A stretch of DNA of 64,000 nt from Maricaulis salignorans (lineage in GTDB: Bacteria; Pseudomonadota; Alphaproteobacteria; Caulobacterales; Aquidulcibacteraceae), in NCBI GenBank assembly GCA_945891505.1, contig CAMDDL010000001.1, positions 62,001 through 126,000 on the forward strand, given 5' to 3'. Numbering within the stretch: the first letter of the stretch is position 1; every line of letters starts with the position of its first letter. Below are positions 19,335-29,071 of this stretch, piece by piece. The translations under genes and the position numbers were made by a program. The notes below the pieces were generated by a model. The model saw nothing but the letters and a program-made list of their open reading frames with translations. It made no database searches and was not told the origin of the DNA.

Positions 19335-20342
19335 TTAGGCGAGTTTGACCAACATTTTGCCCGCATTGGCCCCACTGAACAGACCCATAAAGGCAGCTGG
19401 CGCTTGGTCAATTCCGTCCATCACAGTCTCTTCCCACTTGATTTGACCGTCTTTGATCCAACCGCTCATTTCCGCCAAGAATTGGCCTTGCATGCTGGCA
19501 TAATTGGAGACGATGAAACCTTGGATTTTCAAGCTTTTGCCCACAATATAAACCAAATTGCTTGGGCCGGGGGTAGGCTCTGTAGCATTATACTGGCTGA
19601 TCATGCCGCATTCGGCAAAGCGCGCACCGGGGCGGGCCACTTCGAGGGCGACTTCGAGGTGTTCGCCGCCAACATTGTCGAAATAGATATCAATGCCTTG
19701 TGGCGCAGCTGCACGAACAGCGTCCAACAAGTTTGGCACAGTCTTGTAATTGACGACTTCATCCACGCCGACGGACTTCAGCCAAGCACCTTTTTCGTCA
19801 GAGCCGCATGAAGCCACGACTTTACAGCCCTTGATCTTAGCGATCTGGCAGACGAGCGAGCCTACAGCGCCTGCAGCGCCGGACACAAACACGGTGTCGC
19901 CGGGCTTTGGCGCGCCAATTTCGAGGAAACCACAATAGGCGGTCATGCCGGGCATGCCCATCACGCCCAAAAAGGCTTGCAATGGGATGCCGTGGGTGTC
20001 GATTTTGGTGAACAAAACTTTGGGCCCGGTTACATATTCCCGCCAGCCCAGCATGTGGGTAACGATATCGCCCACTTGGAAGTCAGGATCGCCACTCTCA
20101 ATTACTTCGCCAATGGCGTGGCCTTGCAGCGCTTCGCCCAATTGGAAAGGTGGCACATAACTAGGGCGGTCATACATCCGCCCGCGCATATAGGGGTCCA
20201 CGCTCATCCAATGGTTCTTCACTTGGACGAAGCCAGAAGCTGGACTCGCGATTTCGACGCTGGCGATCTCGAAGTTTTCCGCGAGCGGCGAACCTTCTGG
20301 CCGCGACTTCAAGCGTACTTCTTTTGATGTGACTGCTGGCAT
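19335..20342 (-). CDS. NADP-dependent medium-chain oxidoreductase (zinc-independent)
   Basis: This 335-residue protein belongs to the leukotriene-B4-dehydrogenase/CurA-like branch of the medium-chain dehydrogenase/reductases, which reduce activated double bonds with NADPH. The GroES-like N-terminal half contains HWMSVDPYMRGRMYD. The Rossmann half contains VFVSGAAGAVGSLVCQIAK and YFDNVGGEHLEVAL, both characteristic of this branch, and no zinc-ligand pattern is present. The ATG at 20342 follows AGGGAGAAG and is preferred over one nine codons upstream. The physiological substrate is unknown. Confidence 0.92.
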   Translation of the reverse strand: MPAVTSKEVRLKSRPEGSPLAENFEIASVEIASPASGFVQVKNHWMSVDPYMRGRMYDRPSYVPPFQLGEALQGHAIGEVIESGDPDFQVGDIVTHMLGWREYVTGPKVLFTKIDTHGIPLQAFLGVMGMPGMTAYCGFLEIGAPKPGDTVFVSGAAGAVGSLVCQIAKIKGCKVVASCGSDEKGAWLKSVGVDEVVNYKTVPNLLDAVRAAAPQGIDIYFDNVGGEHLEVALEVARPGARFAECGMISQYNATEPTPGPSNLVYIVGKSLKIQGFIVSNYASMQGQFLAEMSGWIKDGQIKWEETVMDGIDQAPAAFMGLFSGANAGKMLVKLA

Positions 20343-20649
20343 TTGCTTCTCCCTGTAAGTTATTGGCACTCATGTGCGCTTATGAGGGTGGGAATGACGG
20401 CCTTTTTAGAGGCGGGTCAAGTCATCTTGACGAAGGCTTTTGAGGCTTGCTGCAAATGATTGAGGGAAATCGCTGGTTTACTGAAGTTTTTTGGGGCGCA
20501 CGATTGATGGACGCCCGCGTTTTATGCTTGAGCACCTCTCGCTTGTGACAGAAACGTGAAATCTATGTGACGAGCCGGGACGACAGGCCCGATAATAGGT
20601 GCCCAATAATGGTTGCCAAACGATGGGTAAAGAGGCCGGTAAGAGCTTG
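20343..20649. other. Non-coding gap between divergent genes
   Basis: This 307-base gap separates the minus-strand reductase from the plus-strand oxidoreductase and must hold both promoters. A TTGACG hexamer at 20427-20432 could be a -35 box, but no convincing -10 partner is seen. I see no RNA gene and no coding frame that I trust. Confidence 0.5.
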
Positions 20650-21552
20650 ATGAAAGTGGGACTCATTGGTGCCGGTGTTGCAGGCGAGCGCCATGCTGCC
20701 GCGCTACGCGTGACGCCGGGTGCAGACTTGATCGGTCTCTATGAACCAGATCCGCGGCGCTCTGAGGGCTTGTGCGCGCGATTTGGGATTGAGCCAATGC
20801 CGCTTGACATGTTGCTAGAGCAGGCTGATGCAGTGATCATCGCCGCGCCAGCGGGCACGCATGGGCGCTTAAGTCTGCACGCTCTGGCGCATGACTGTCA
20901 TGTCCTTGTTGAGCGCCCGATTGCGACCTCCCGCGCTGAAGCACAAAAAATGGTGGCAGAGGCGCGCGCCAGGCAATTAATCTTACAAGTCGGGCACCGA
21001 GAAGGCCCGATGCTCGACGCTCTCGGCCTCGCACCTGGGATGGCCGGATTGCGAAGTTTTGAAGCCGTTCGCGAAGCCCCACCGCGTGAGCATGTCAGCG
21101 ATGTGTCTGTTATTCTGGACCTGATGATTCAGGACATTTATGTCGCGGCCGTTTTGTTTGGCGCGCGCGCGGTTTCAGTTCGGGCAACGAAACTGGGTGG
21201 ACGGGGTGCTGCGATTGATTCTGCTGAAGCGCGTATCCGCTTCAAAGGTGGTTGCGAGGCCCGCTTGCGGGCGACACGTACCGCCAGTGTTCGGACCACG
21301 CAATGGATTATGGATACGGGCCAAGGGCAATCGTACATGAGCGTCGACTTTGTGCGCGGCGTTGTTTCTCACGGGGTCAATTGGCCAAACCCAAAGCCCT
21401 TTGTTGCCCAAGATTCAGACCCAGTCGCCCAAATGTTGGCTCAGTTTGTGGCGGCCTGCGCCGCCCCCTATGTTGAGGTCTCCAATCAAGATGCGCTGTC
21501 TGCAATGGACCTAGCTCTGCAGATTGAAACCATTCTCAGCGCAAACCTTTGA
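20650..21552 (+). CDS. Gfo/Idh/MocA family oxidoreductase
   Basis: A 300-residue NAD(P)-dependent oxidoreductase of the Gfo/Idh/MocA type, whose members act on sugars, inositols and related compounds. The N-terminal Rossmann motif is VGLIGAGVAGERHAAAL, followed by IIAAPAGTHGRLSLHAL and HVLVERPIATSRAEA, matching the family's EKP-type segment with ERP. The C-terminal beta-sheet domain is shorter than usual. I used the ATG at 20650, which gives the normal start of the Rossmann fold. In-frame starts at 20599 and 20623 are possible. It is 31 bases upstream of nadE on the same strand. Confidence 0.85.
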   Translation: MKVGLIGAGVAGERHAAALRVTPGADLIGLYEPDPRRSEGLCARFGIEPMPLDMLLEQADAVIIAAPAGTHGRLSLHALAHDCHVLVERPIATSRAEAQKMVAEARARQLILQVGHREGPMLDALGLAPGMAGLRSFEAVREAPPREHVSDVSVILDLMIQDIYVAAVLFGARAVSVRATKLGGRGAAIDSAEARIRFKGGCEARLRATRTASVRTTQWIMDTGQGQSYMSVDFVRGVVSHGVNWPNPKPFVAQDSDPVAQMLAQFVAACAAPYVEVSNQDALSAMDLALQIETILSANL

Positions 21553-21583
21553 ACCGAGCCGCGTAACGGGTTAGTTTAGGCCT

Positions 21584-23254
21584 ATGAGCCAGACCCAACA
21601 GAAGCTGCACATCGTCTCTGCCCAATTAAACCCCATTGTCGGGGATATCTCGGGCAATCTCGCCAAAGCTAAGGCAAGCCTGCATGAGGCTTTGAGCCTT
21701 GGTGCTGATATCCTTGTTTTCCCTGAGCTGTTCTTGATTGGCTATCCCCCAGAGGACTTGGTGCTGAAGCCCGCAGCCGTGAAGGACTGTCAGACGGCTT
21801 TTGCGGAATTAGCGGTCGAAACCGCTGGGACGCGCCTATCTGTTATCATCGGCACGCCCTGGCGGGATGCGACTGGTCTTTATAATGCGGTGGCGATCCT
21901 GTCAGAGGGGCGTGTCGCGGAGCTGCGGTTTAAGCACGAATTGCCCAATTATGCCGTGTTTGACGAGAAGCGGGTGTTTAACTCAGGGCCTTTGCCCGCG
22001 CCGGTGACTATTGCGGGCATAAAAGTCGGAATCCCCATTTGCGAGGACATCTGGTTCGACCGCGTGACGCAGAGCTTAAAGCAACAAGATGCCGAGCTTC
22101 TAATCGTGCCCAATGGTTCGCCCTATCGTCGTCCCGTCAAGCAAGAGCGTTTAGCCAGCGCGCGGGCGCGGGTTTCAGAAACTGGGCTTCCGCTTCTCTA
22201 TGTCAATCAAATCGGTGGTCAGGATGAGCTCTGCTTTGATGGCGGCAGCTTTGCGCTGGATGCGAACGGAGAGTGTGTCCAATCTCTCCCCAATTTTAAG
22301 GAATGCCTGTCGAGCGCGCATTGGGAAAAGCAAGGTGATGCTTGGGTTTGCGCTGCTGCGGAGCAACTAGATCAGGTTGAAGGCGAGGCGGCCGATTATG
22401 CCGCCATGGTCCTGTCCTTGCGGGATTACGTCAATAAGAACGGGTTCCCCGGTGTGCTGTTGGGGCTTTCAGGTGGGATCGATTCTGGGCTGAGTGCGGC
22501 GGTAGCAGCGGACGCTTTGGGGCCTGACCGTGTGCGTTGTGTGATGATGCCCTCGCGCTTTACCAGCCAAGAAAGCTTGGAAGATGCCGCCGATAATGCG
22601 CGCCGCTTGGCCATTCCCTATGACGTTATCTCAATTGAGCCAGCGGTGGACGCTTTCGCGCACATGCTGAGTGGACAGTTTGAGGGCACGCAAGCTGGGA
22701 TCGCGGAGGAGAACATTCAAAGCCGTAGCCGGGCTGTTTTGCTAATGGCGCTATCCAACAAGTTTGGCCACATGGTTTTGACGACCGGGAATAAAAGCGA
22801 GATGGCAGTCGGCTATGCCACGCTCTATGGCGACATGTGTGGCGGCTATAATGCCTTGAAAGACCTCTATAAAATGGAGGTTTATGGCCTGTCACGCTGG
22901 CGTAACGCCCATGTTTGCCACATTGGCCTTGGCGCTGCCGGCGAAGTTATTCCCCAACGTATCATCGACAAGGCACCCTCGGCAGAGTTGCGAGAAAATC
23001 AAACCGATCAGGATAGTCTGCCGCCCTATCCAGCGCTTGACGACATGCTGCATGGCTTTGTTGAGGAAGAGGCTGAGATTGAGGATGTGATCGCGCGCGG
23101 TCATGATCCGGCAGTCGTGCACCGGATCCAGAACCTGCTCTATGTTGCCGAGTATAAGCGCCGCCAAGCGCCTCCAGGCGTCAAGATAGGCACACGCAAC
23201 TTCGGACGGGACCGACGCTATCCCATCACCAATAAGTATCGGGATAAGCCTTAA
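21584..23254 (+). CDS. nadE: Glutamine-dependent NAD+ synthetase
   Basis: NadE makes NAD+ from deamido-NAD, ATP and ammonia released from glutamine. The 556 residues contain an N-terminal nitrilase-type glutaminase with the expected Glu (VFPELFLIGYPPEDL), Lys (RFKHELPNYAVFDEKRVF) and Cys (VGIPICEDIWFD). The C-terminal synthetase has the ATP-binding loop LLGLSGGIDSGLSAAVA, the segment LTTGNKSEMAVGYATLYGD and the ending KIGTRNFGRDRRYPITNKY. It is thus the self-sufficient two-domain form. Together with NAD kinase at 59480-60262 the window encodes the last steps to NAD and NADP. Confidence 0.97.
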   Translation: MSQTQQKLHIVSAQLNPIVGDISGNLAKAKASLHEALSLGADILVFPELFLIGYPPEDLVLKPAAVKDCQTAFAELAVETAGTRLSVIIGTPWRDATGLYNAVAILSEGRVAELRFKHELPNYAVFDEKRVFNSGPLPAPVTIAGIKVGIPICEDIWFDRVTQSLKQQDAELLIVPNGSPYRRPVKQERLASARARVSETGLPLLYVNQIGGQDELCFDGGSFALDANGECVQSLPNFKECLSSAHWEKQGDAWVCAAAEQLDQVEGEAADYAAMVLSLRDYVNKNGFPGVLLGLSGGIDSGLSAAVAADALGPDRVRCVMMPSRFTSQESLEDAADNARRLAIPYDVISIEPAVDAFAHMLSGQFEGTQAGIAEENIQSRSRAVLLMALSNKFGHMVLTTGNKSEMAVGYATLYGDMCGGYNALKDLYKMEVYGLSRWRNAHVCHIGLGAAGEVIPQRIIDKAPSAELRENQTDQDSLPPYPALDDMLHGFVEEEAEIEDVIARGHDPAVVHRIQNLLYVAEYKRRQAPPGVKIGTRNFGRDRRYPITNKYRDKP

Positions 23255-23265
23255 ATCGCGATCCC

Positions 23266-24108
23266 TTAAGGCTTGCGCGCTTCTACCACCCAAATCGCGC
23301 CACCTAGGGTCAAGAGGCCATCGTCAAGACGCGGTTGGATTTCAAGTTCAATTTTCTCTCGGACCATCGCGATACCTTCGGGCGACAATTGCGCGATGGG
23401 CAGTGCGGCAGGGCCAACTTCCATGATAAAGTCAGCGGCATGTACGGCACCCTTATCGGAACCCATCGGCATGGCCGCATCAACCGGAGTAAATATGACA
23501 TCCTTTAAGCCTGCCCCTTCCAAAATAGCGGTGACCCGATCTGGATTGGCAAACGCAAATGGGCTGGGCGCATCGGGTGGCGGCGGGGCTGGAGGTTCGG
23601 TTACACTGACCAAAACCCCCATAGGCATGGTCACCCATTCATTCTCGCCGGGTGGGCGCCAACAGACAAACACGACCCGCCCGCCGGGCTTTATCTGTTG
23701 CACCATATGGTTGAAGGCTGCTTGTGGGTTGTCAAAGAACATCACCCCAAAGCGTGAGATCAATAGGTCAAACTGACCATTAAAGGTCGCGTCTGAAGCA
23801 TCAGCTTCCAAGAAAGATACGTTGGTACGATCGCCCGCGCGCTTGCTGGCCAGGGCCAGCAAAGAGGATGAGATATCTACGCCTGTCACCGTGTGACCAA
23901 GGTCCGCCATCAGAAGGGAGGTTTCGCCAGAGCCGCAGCCCACATCCAAAACAACTTGCGGCGCGCTATCCATTAGCCCTGATGCTTCCATCAGGGCCTG
24001 AGTGAAAGGCAATAGCATAGCGTCAATATCTACTTGCCGCCTCGTCCAACGCTCCCCCGCGAATGTGTTCCAGAGTTCTCTTTGTGCTTGGTTTTTAACT
24101 TCAGACAA
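23266..24108 (-). CDS. Class I SAM-dependent methyltransferase
   Basis: A 280-residue methyltransferase of the class I fold. The SAM-binding motif I is VVLDVGCGSGETSLLMADLG, followed by an acidic strand end VTGVDISSSLLALA and FDLLISRFGVMFFDNPQAAF, as in small-molecule methyltransferases of the UbiE type. I placed the start at the TTG at 24108, eight bases inside the end of the acyl-CoA ligase gene. GGGAGAG lies seven bases upstream, and a longer frame would read far into the ligase gene. The overlap implies translational coupling with the ligase. The substrate is unknown. Confidence 0.85.
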   Translation of the reverse strand: MSEVKNQAQRELWNTFAGERWTRRQVDIDAMLLPFTQALMEASGLMDSAPQVVLDVGCGSGETSLLMADLGHTVTGVDISSSLLALASKRAGDRTNVSFLEADASDATFNGQFDLLISRFGVMFFDNPQAAFNHMVQQIKPGGRVVFVCWRPPGENEWVTMPMGVLVSVTEPPAPPPPDAPSPFAFANPDRVTAILEGAGLKDVIFTPVDAAMPMGSDKGAVHAADFIMEVGPAALPIAQLSPEGIAMVREKIELEIQPRLDDGLLTLGGAIWVVEARKP

Positions 24109-25642
24109 GTTTGCTCTCCCGACCGGCCCAATAGCGGTCGCGTAGCAGCCGCTTATAGAGTTTACCGGTGGGATATCGCGGCAGTTCTGCCATAAAGTCA
24201 ATCGAACGGGGTGCTTTCACATGGCTGATGCTGGCACGGCAGAATGCGAGGAGTTCGGCCTCTAATTCAGGACCAGCATCGGCCATATTCATCGGCTGAA
24301 CAACGGCTTTCACTTCTTCGCCAAACTCTTCATTTGGCACACCAAAGACAGCTACATCAGCCACTTTTGGATGGGTCACCAGCACATTTTCGCTTTCTTG
24401 AGGATAGATATTCACCCCGCCTGAAATGATCATGAAGGCCTTGCGGTCTGTTAGGAATAAGAAGCCTTCTTCATCGACATAGCCAACATCACCTAAAGTC
24501 GACCAGCCCAAGGCATTGCGACTATCGGCGGTTTTTTCGGGGCTGTTGTGATATTCAAATTGCGGCCCATTTGCGAAGTAAACCGTGCCAGACTCGCCGG
24601 CCGCCACAACCTCGCCACCTTCACCAACAATTCGGAGCTCGCCCAACAGGGCTTTCCCCACACTGCCTTTTTTGCGCAGCCAATCCTGCGGGCCGATGGT
24701 GCAGAAGCCATTACCCTCTGTGCCCGCATAATATTCATGGATGATAGGCCCCCACCAACTCATCATCTGTTCTTTGATGGCAACCGGGCAGGGGGCTGCG
24801 GCGTGTACGGCCATCTTAAGCGAAGAAAGATCATAGGCTTTGCGGATGCCTTCATCGAGCTTCAGCATCCGCACAAACATAGTCGGCACCAATTGGCTGT
24901 CTGTGATGCGGTAGCGTTCAACCGTGGCCAAATAGGTCTCGGGCTCAAACTTTTCCATCACCACAACCGTGCCGCCAATTTTATGAACGGACATACACCA
25001 GCGTAGCGGGGCTGCGTGATAGAGCGGCGCGGGAGACAAATACTGGCTATCGGCCGAAATCCCATAAATCGCTTGCGCCATCATTTGCAGCGCATTGGCT
25101 GTGTCGATCGGTGCGCCGGTCAGCGGGATCTTGATGCCCTTTGGTCGACCCGTGGTGCCAGACGAATAGAGCATGTCGGCACCGGCACTTTCATCGGCAA
25201 TTGGAGTCACTGGCTGAGTATCGCGCGCTTCCGAAAAAACAGTATGGCCTTGGGGTTCCCCACCAATCACAAGAACCGGTATTTTTACATCGGCGTGGGC
25301 CAGCGCCTCTTCTGCCAAAGCCAACAGATTAGCTCCAACAAACAGGACCTTGGCGTGAGAATCTGTCAGGATATAAGCGATTTCATCGACCTGCAGTTTT
25401 GTCGACAGACAAGTGAAATAAAGGCCCGCACGCTGGGCACCCCACGCGATCTCAAAATAGTCTGGACAATTGTCGAGCAGGACTGCAATCGCATCTCCGG
25501 CATTAAGCTCATGGCTGCGTAATAAGTGCGCGACTTGGTTTGAGCGAGAATTGAGCGTGGTATAACTTAAGCTCTGGCCAGAGCCTGCCATGATGACGGC
25601 GGGCTTGTCCGGTGTTTGTGCCGCATGATGAACTGGATGCAT
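24101..25642 (-). CDS. Acyl-CoA synthetase (AMP-forming)
   Basis: This 513-residue AMP-forming ligase activates a carboxylic acid to its CoA thioester. The P-loop-like motif is YSSGTTGRPKG, followed by the adenine-binding motif EYYAGTEGNGF, the signature GWSTLGDVGYVDEEGFLFLTDR and the catalytic lysine region PRYPTGKLYKRLLRDRYW. It resembles short/medium and aromatic acyl-CoA ligases more than the long-chain FadD. GGGAG lies six bases before the ATG. Its 3' end overlaps a methyltransferase gene. The acid substrate cannot be told from the sequence. Confidence 0.92.
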   Translation of the reverse strand: MHPVHHAAQTPDKPAVIMAGSGQSLSYTTLNSRSNQVAHLLRSHELNAGDAIAVLLDNCPDYFEIAWGAQRAGLYFTCLSTKLQVDEIAYILTDSHAKVLFVGANLLALAEEALAHADVKIPVLVIGGEPQGHTVFSEARDTQPVTPIADESAGADMLYSSGTTGRPKGIKIPLTGAPIDTANALQMMAQAIYGISADSQYLSPAPLYHAAPLRWCMSVHKIGGTVVVMEKFEPETYLATVERYRITDSQLVPTMFVRMLKLDEGIRKAYDLSSLKMAVHAAAPCPVAIKEQMMSWWGPIIHEYYAGTEGNGFCTIGPQDWLRKKGSVGKALLGELRIVGEGGEVVAAGESGTVYFANGPQFEYHNSPEKTADSRNALGWSTLGDVGYVDEEGFLFLTDRKAFMIISGGVNIYPQESENVLVTHPKVADVAVFGVPNEEFGEEVKAVVQPMNMADAGPELEAELLAFCRASISHVKAPRSIDFMAELPRYPTGKLYKRLLRDRYWAGRESKLV

Positions 25643-25846
25643 GGACGTCTCCCAAAGTGCGAGATTCTTCGTGATCTCGGCGCTGGCTTAGTCGTGGCAC
25701 CCCAAGCCAAATGATGCAAGTCAGTTCCGCGTGAACCTGAAATTGTAGCCATTGTGCAACAGCGAGACTAGTAAGACGGCGAATTACCCCTTCGATGTCA
25801 AGATTGTGACAGAGGCTTAATTGAAACCTCGGGGTTCGGAGGTCAC

Positions 25847-28411
25847 ATGCGCCCCGAGGTTAGTACCCGCTCTAAACGAAAAATCATGGACATTTCTATT
25901 CGCGCGATGATCATCGCGATGGGCGCTGCCGCTTTGGCTGCGCCTGCGTTTGCGCAAGTAGCGCCAGACACCAAGGAAGCCGAAGTCGTTGTTGTGACCG
26001 GCACCCGTGTAGCCGCGCGCTCCGCACTTAGCACTGCTGCACCTGTTGACGTGGTATCCGCTGCACAATTGTCTCAGCAAGGTTCGCCAGAATTGAACCA
26101 GCAATTGGCAACCGCGCTCCCAAGCTTCAACTTCCCGCGCCCAGCCATTGTGGACGGCACAGACTCGGTTCGTCCAGCAACCTTGCGCGGCTTGGCTCCT
26201 GACCAAACCTTGGTTTTGGTCAATGGCAAGCGCCGTCACACAGCTTCGCTCGTCAACATCAACGGTTCGATCGGTCGTGGTTCTTCTGCAGTTGATATGA
26301 ACACCATTCCAACAGGCATTCTGGAAACGGTTGAAGTGCTGCGCGATGGCGCGTCGGCTCAATATGGTTCTGATGCCATCGCCGGCGTGATCAATTTGCG
26401 CCTCAAGCAGCGCCGCGAAGGCGGCAATGTCACCGTCTCTTATGGCCAACGCCAAACCACAGTGACCACCGATCCGGCACCAGCTTTGCCAAACGGCACC
26501 ACTAACTTCACTGGAGCTAACATTGTTGCCAACCCAAGCTGGCAAACAATCAAGTCGCGGGACGCGAACGACGGTGCCACCACGACTGTTAACGCTTGGG
26601 TCGGTTTGCCCTTGTTCGACAATGGTTCTTTGACCATTGCAGCAGAAATTCAAAACCGCGAGTCGATCAACCGCCAAGGTTATGACACCCGCCGTCTCTA
26701 TAACTTGTTGCCAGGTGGCGCGCTCGACCCACGTGAAGCCACCATCAACCGCTGGAACCAACAATATGGTGACGGTGAACTGATCCAAGGCACCCTGTTT
26801 GCAAACGCCAATATCGAGCTGAGCGACACCACCCGTCTCTATGGTTGGGCAAGCGTCCAAGGCCGAGATTCCACCTCAGCCGCCTTCTTCCGTTGGCCAG
26901 CTGACAGCCGCAACGTTGTCGAAATCTATCCAAACGGCTTCTTGCCAAAGATCAACTCGCTCATCACCGATAGCTCGTTTGCTCTGGGCATGGAAACCAA
27001 ATGGAATGGCTGGGACGTTGATCTGAGCTTGAACCGCGGCTTCAACGAGATGGAATTTGTAATCCGCAATACGCTGAACCGGTCCTTGGGCGTCGCAAGC
27101 CCAACCTCGTTCAACGCCGGTGGCTTTAACAATACCCAAACCGTCGTCAATTTGTCGGCCGTTAAGGGCTATAATGTTGGCTTGGCATCTGACTTGAACG
27201 TTGCAGTCGGCCTTGAAGCCCGTCGTGATCATTATGAGATTTTCGCGGGTGAGGCTGGTTCATACTTCCAACAGGGCGCTTTTGTGGCTGGTTCACAAGG
27301 CTTTGGTGGCTTTAAGCCATCTAACGAAGTTGGTCGTTCGCGCGATGCAATCGGTGGCTATATCGACCTTGAAGTCAATGTAACCGATGCCTTGTTGGTC
27401 TCGGGCGCGGTTCGCGTCGAAGATTACACCGACTTTGGCAACAATGTCAGCGGCAAGATCTCAGGTCGTTATGACTTTACCGAATCTTTTGCCCTGCGCG
27501 GTTCGGTCTCTAACGGCTTCCGTGCACCTAGCCTACAACAGCAATTCTTCACTGCCTCGTCCACCAACGTGGTTGCCGGTGTGCCTCTGGAAATCTTGAC
27601 TGTGCCTTCGACCGACCGGATTGGTCTCGCTTTGGGCGGTACAGCCTTGAAGCCAGAAGAATCGGTGAACTATTCGTTCGGCGGCGTGCTGCGCTTTGGT
27701 GATTTCAACGTCACCTTGGACGCCTATCAGATCGAGTTGACCGACCGCATCGTATTGTCGGAAAACTTGAACCAGCCAGCTGTGGCGGCCTTGCTTGCTG
27801 CCAATGGCATCGTCGGCATCAATGCCGTTCGCTTCTTCTTGAACGGTGTGGACAGCACCACCAAGGGCGCGGATCTGGTTGCTAGCTATCGCTTGCGCAC
27901 CGACTTTGGTCGTTTTGACTTCACCGGTAGCTTGAGCGTCAACGAAACCAAGTTGGATAGGACCCCTGTCATCCCAGCCTTGACCGCAATTGGCTTGACC
28001 CCGACCCAATTGTTTAACCGCGTCAACACCTTGACGCTGACCGAAGGCCAGCCAAAGGAAAAAGCTTCGTTCAACACCAATTGGACGCTTGGCAAGTTTG
28101 GCACGACTTTCAAGGCCACCTATTATGGTGAAGTGACTGAGCCCGGCACCGACGCCGCGCGCGATATCTTGCTGATCCCAGAGGTCCTGTTCGATATCGA
28201 AGGCCGTTACAAGCTGACCGACAAGGTCAGCCTGACCTTGGGCGTTGAAAACGTAACTGACGTCTACCCACGTATGACACCGGGCACTACGGTGTTGACA
28301 CCTTCGACCTTTACCACTTTGAATAACTCGGGCGCATCGGCGTTCTCGCGTTACTCGCCATTCGGCTTCTCCGGCCGCTATGTGTATGGTCGCGTTTCGC
28401 TCGACTTCTAA
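25847..28411 (+). CDS. TonB-dependent outer membrane receptor, paralogue
   Basis: An 854-residue TonB-dependent receptor. A strong GGAGG four bases before the ATG at 25847 decides the start; the signal peptide then has a long basic n-region and ends APAFAQ. A TonB-box-like EAEVVVVTGTRV is followed by the plug (LRGLAPDQTLVLVNGKRRH, VEVLRDGASAQYGSDAIAGV). The barrel ends with YVYGRVSLDF, a standard C-terminal Phe for BAM recognition. It shares these plug stretches with the receptor at 4740-7316, so the two are paralogues of one subfamily. A strong terminator follows. No transport or degradation genes are clustered with it, so the ligand is unknown. Confidence 0.95.
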   Translation: MRPEVSTRSKRKIMDISIRAMIIAMGAAALAAPAFAQVAPDTKEAEVVVVTGTRVAARSALSTAAPVDVVSAAQLSQQGSPELNQQLATALPSFNFPRPAIVDGTDSVRPATLRGLAPDQTLVLVNGKRRHTASLVNINGSIGRGSSAVDMNTIPTGILETVEVLRDGASAQYGSDAIAGVINLRLKQRREGGNVTVSYGQRQTTVTTDPAPALPNGTTNFTGANIVANPSWQTIKSRDANDGATTTVNAWVGLPLFDNGSLTIAAEIQNRESINRQGYDTRRLYNLLPGGALDPREATINRWNQQYGDGELIQGTLFANANIELSDTTRLYGWASVQGRDSTSAAFFRWPADSRNVVEIYPNGFLPKINSLITDSSFALGMETKWNGWDVDLSLNRGFNEMEFVIRNTLNRSLGVASPTSFNAGGFNNTQTVVNLSAVKGYNVGLASDLNVAVGLEARRDHYEIFAGEAGSYFQQGAFVAGSQGFGGFKPSNEVGRSRDAIGGYIDLEVNVTDALLVSGAVRVEDYTDFGNNVSGKISGRYDFTESFALRGSVSNGFRAPSLQQQFFTASSTNVVAGVPLEILTVPSTDRIGLALGGTALKPEESVNYSFGGVLRFGDFNVTLDAYQIELTDRIVLSENLNQPAVAALLAANGIVGINAVRFFLNGVDSTTKGADLVASYRLRTDFGRFDFTGSLSVNETKLDRTPVIPALTAIGLTPTQLFNRVNTLTLTEGQPKEKASFNTNWTLGKFGTTFKATYYGEVTEPGTDAARDILLIPEVLFDIEGRYKLTDKVSLTLGVENVTDVYPRMTPGTTVLTPSTFTTLNNSGASAFSRYSPFGFSGRYVYGRVSLDF

Positions 28412-28438
28412 TCGTCGATCAGACTGATCAAAAAGAAG

Positions 28439-28466
28439 GGCCGCGGTGGCAACACCGCGGCCTTTT
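28439..28466. terminator. Bidirectional terminator between receptor and crystallin-like gene
   Basis: GGCCGCGGTG and CACCGCGGCC form a perfect 10-bp stem around a GCAA tetraloop and are followed by TTTT. On the opposite strand the stem runs into CTTCTTTTT, so it can serve both convergent genes. Confidence 0.88.
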
Positions 28467-28483
28467 CCGTTCGTGGCGTGCCG

Positions 28484-29071
28484 TTAGCGACGGCAAAGAA
28501 CGTCTTCCAGATTGCCATTGCGATCTTGGCCTGAGTAGACCGCCTCCCGCAGACCTTGGTTACGGCAGAACTGGTTGGCGTCATTGCGACCGCCAAATTG
28601 ACCTTGTGCGATGGCACCGGGGAAGAACACTGTGGCGCGCCCCGCAGTTGTCTGACCGTTGTAGCGCGGAGGAGTGCCGTTGCCATAGCCGCCACCTGGG
28701 GGACCAAAGCCACCACCTGGGCGGGGATCAATGGAGCTCCCACGACCAACATAACGAATGGAGGAGATCCGGCCCATAAATGATTCCAAATTGGGTATGG
28801 AGTCACTATAGGTCCGGCAGCGACTGCCATAATTGTGATCCAGACAGACCTGCCAATCCCCGCGTGCCACCAGACTGCCAGCGGCTTCGTCGAAATTGAG
28901 CTGGCGCAGGTCTGGCACGTCGCTGGTAATGGTTACGGCTTGTCCACGGAAGTCGGTCCCGGTGTATAAGGTGATGGAAGGGCGACCGCGGTCAAAGCGC
29001 TGAGCTTCAGCGGCAGGGGCGTTGGCCAGAGTGGCAAGACCAGTTAAGGCAAGTAGCAGAGCTCTTTTCAT
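28484..29071 (-). CDS. Secreted beta/gamma-crystallin-like protein with Cys-rich C-terminal domain
   Basis: A 195-residue exported protein with a signal peptide (MKRALLLALTGLATLANAPAAEA). Residues about 32-105 match a beta/gamma-crystallin fold: SITLYTGTDFRGQAVTITSD, then LVARGDWQVCLDHNYGSRCRTY and ISSIRYVG. A glycine/proline-rich linker (GGGFGPPGGGYGNG) leads to a C-terminal segment GRATVFFPGAI..NQFCRNQG..GNLEDVLCRR that I cannot assign. The open frame extends 58 codons further upstream, but the ATG at 29071 has GGAG seven bases before it and begins the signal peptide. A paralogue lies at 29391-29984. Crystallin-type domains often bind calcium; that is not shown here. Confidence 0.8.
   Translation of the reverse strand: MKRALLLALTGLATLANAPAAEAQRFDRGRPSITLYTGTDFRGQAVTITSDVPDLRQLNFDEAAGSLVARGDWQVCLDHNYGSRCRTYSDSIPNLESFMGRISSIRYVGRGSSIDPRPGGGFGPPGGGYGNGTPPRYNGQTTAGRATVFFPGAIAQGQFGGRNDANQFCRNQGLREAVYSGQDRNGNLEDVLCRR

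Noticed and set aside
25817-26860. 347-codon minus-strand frame
   Set aside because: It lies opposite the TonB receptor gene, which has a signal peptide, family motifs and a ribosome site. The antisense product has no domain and reflects codon bias.
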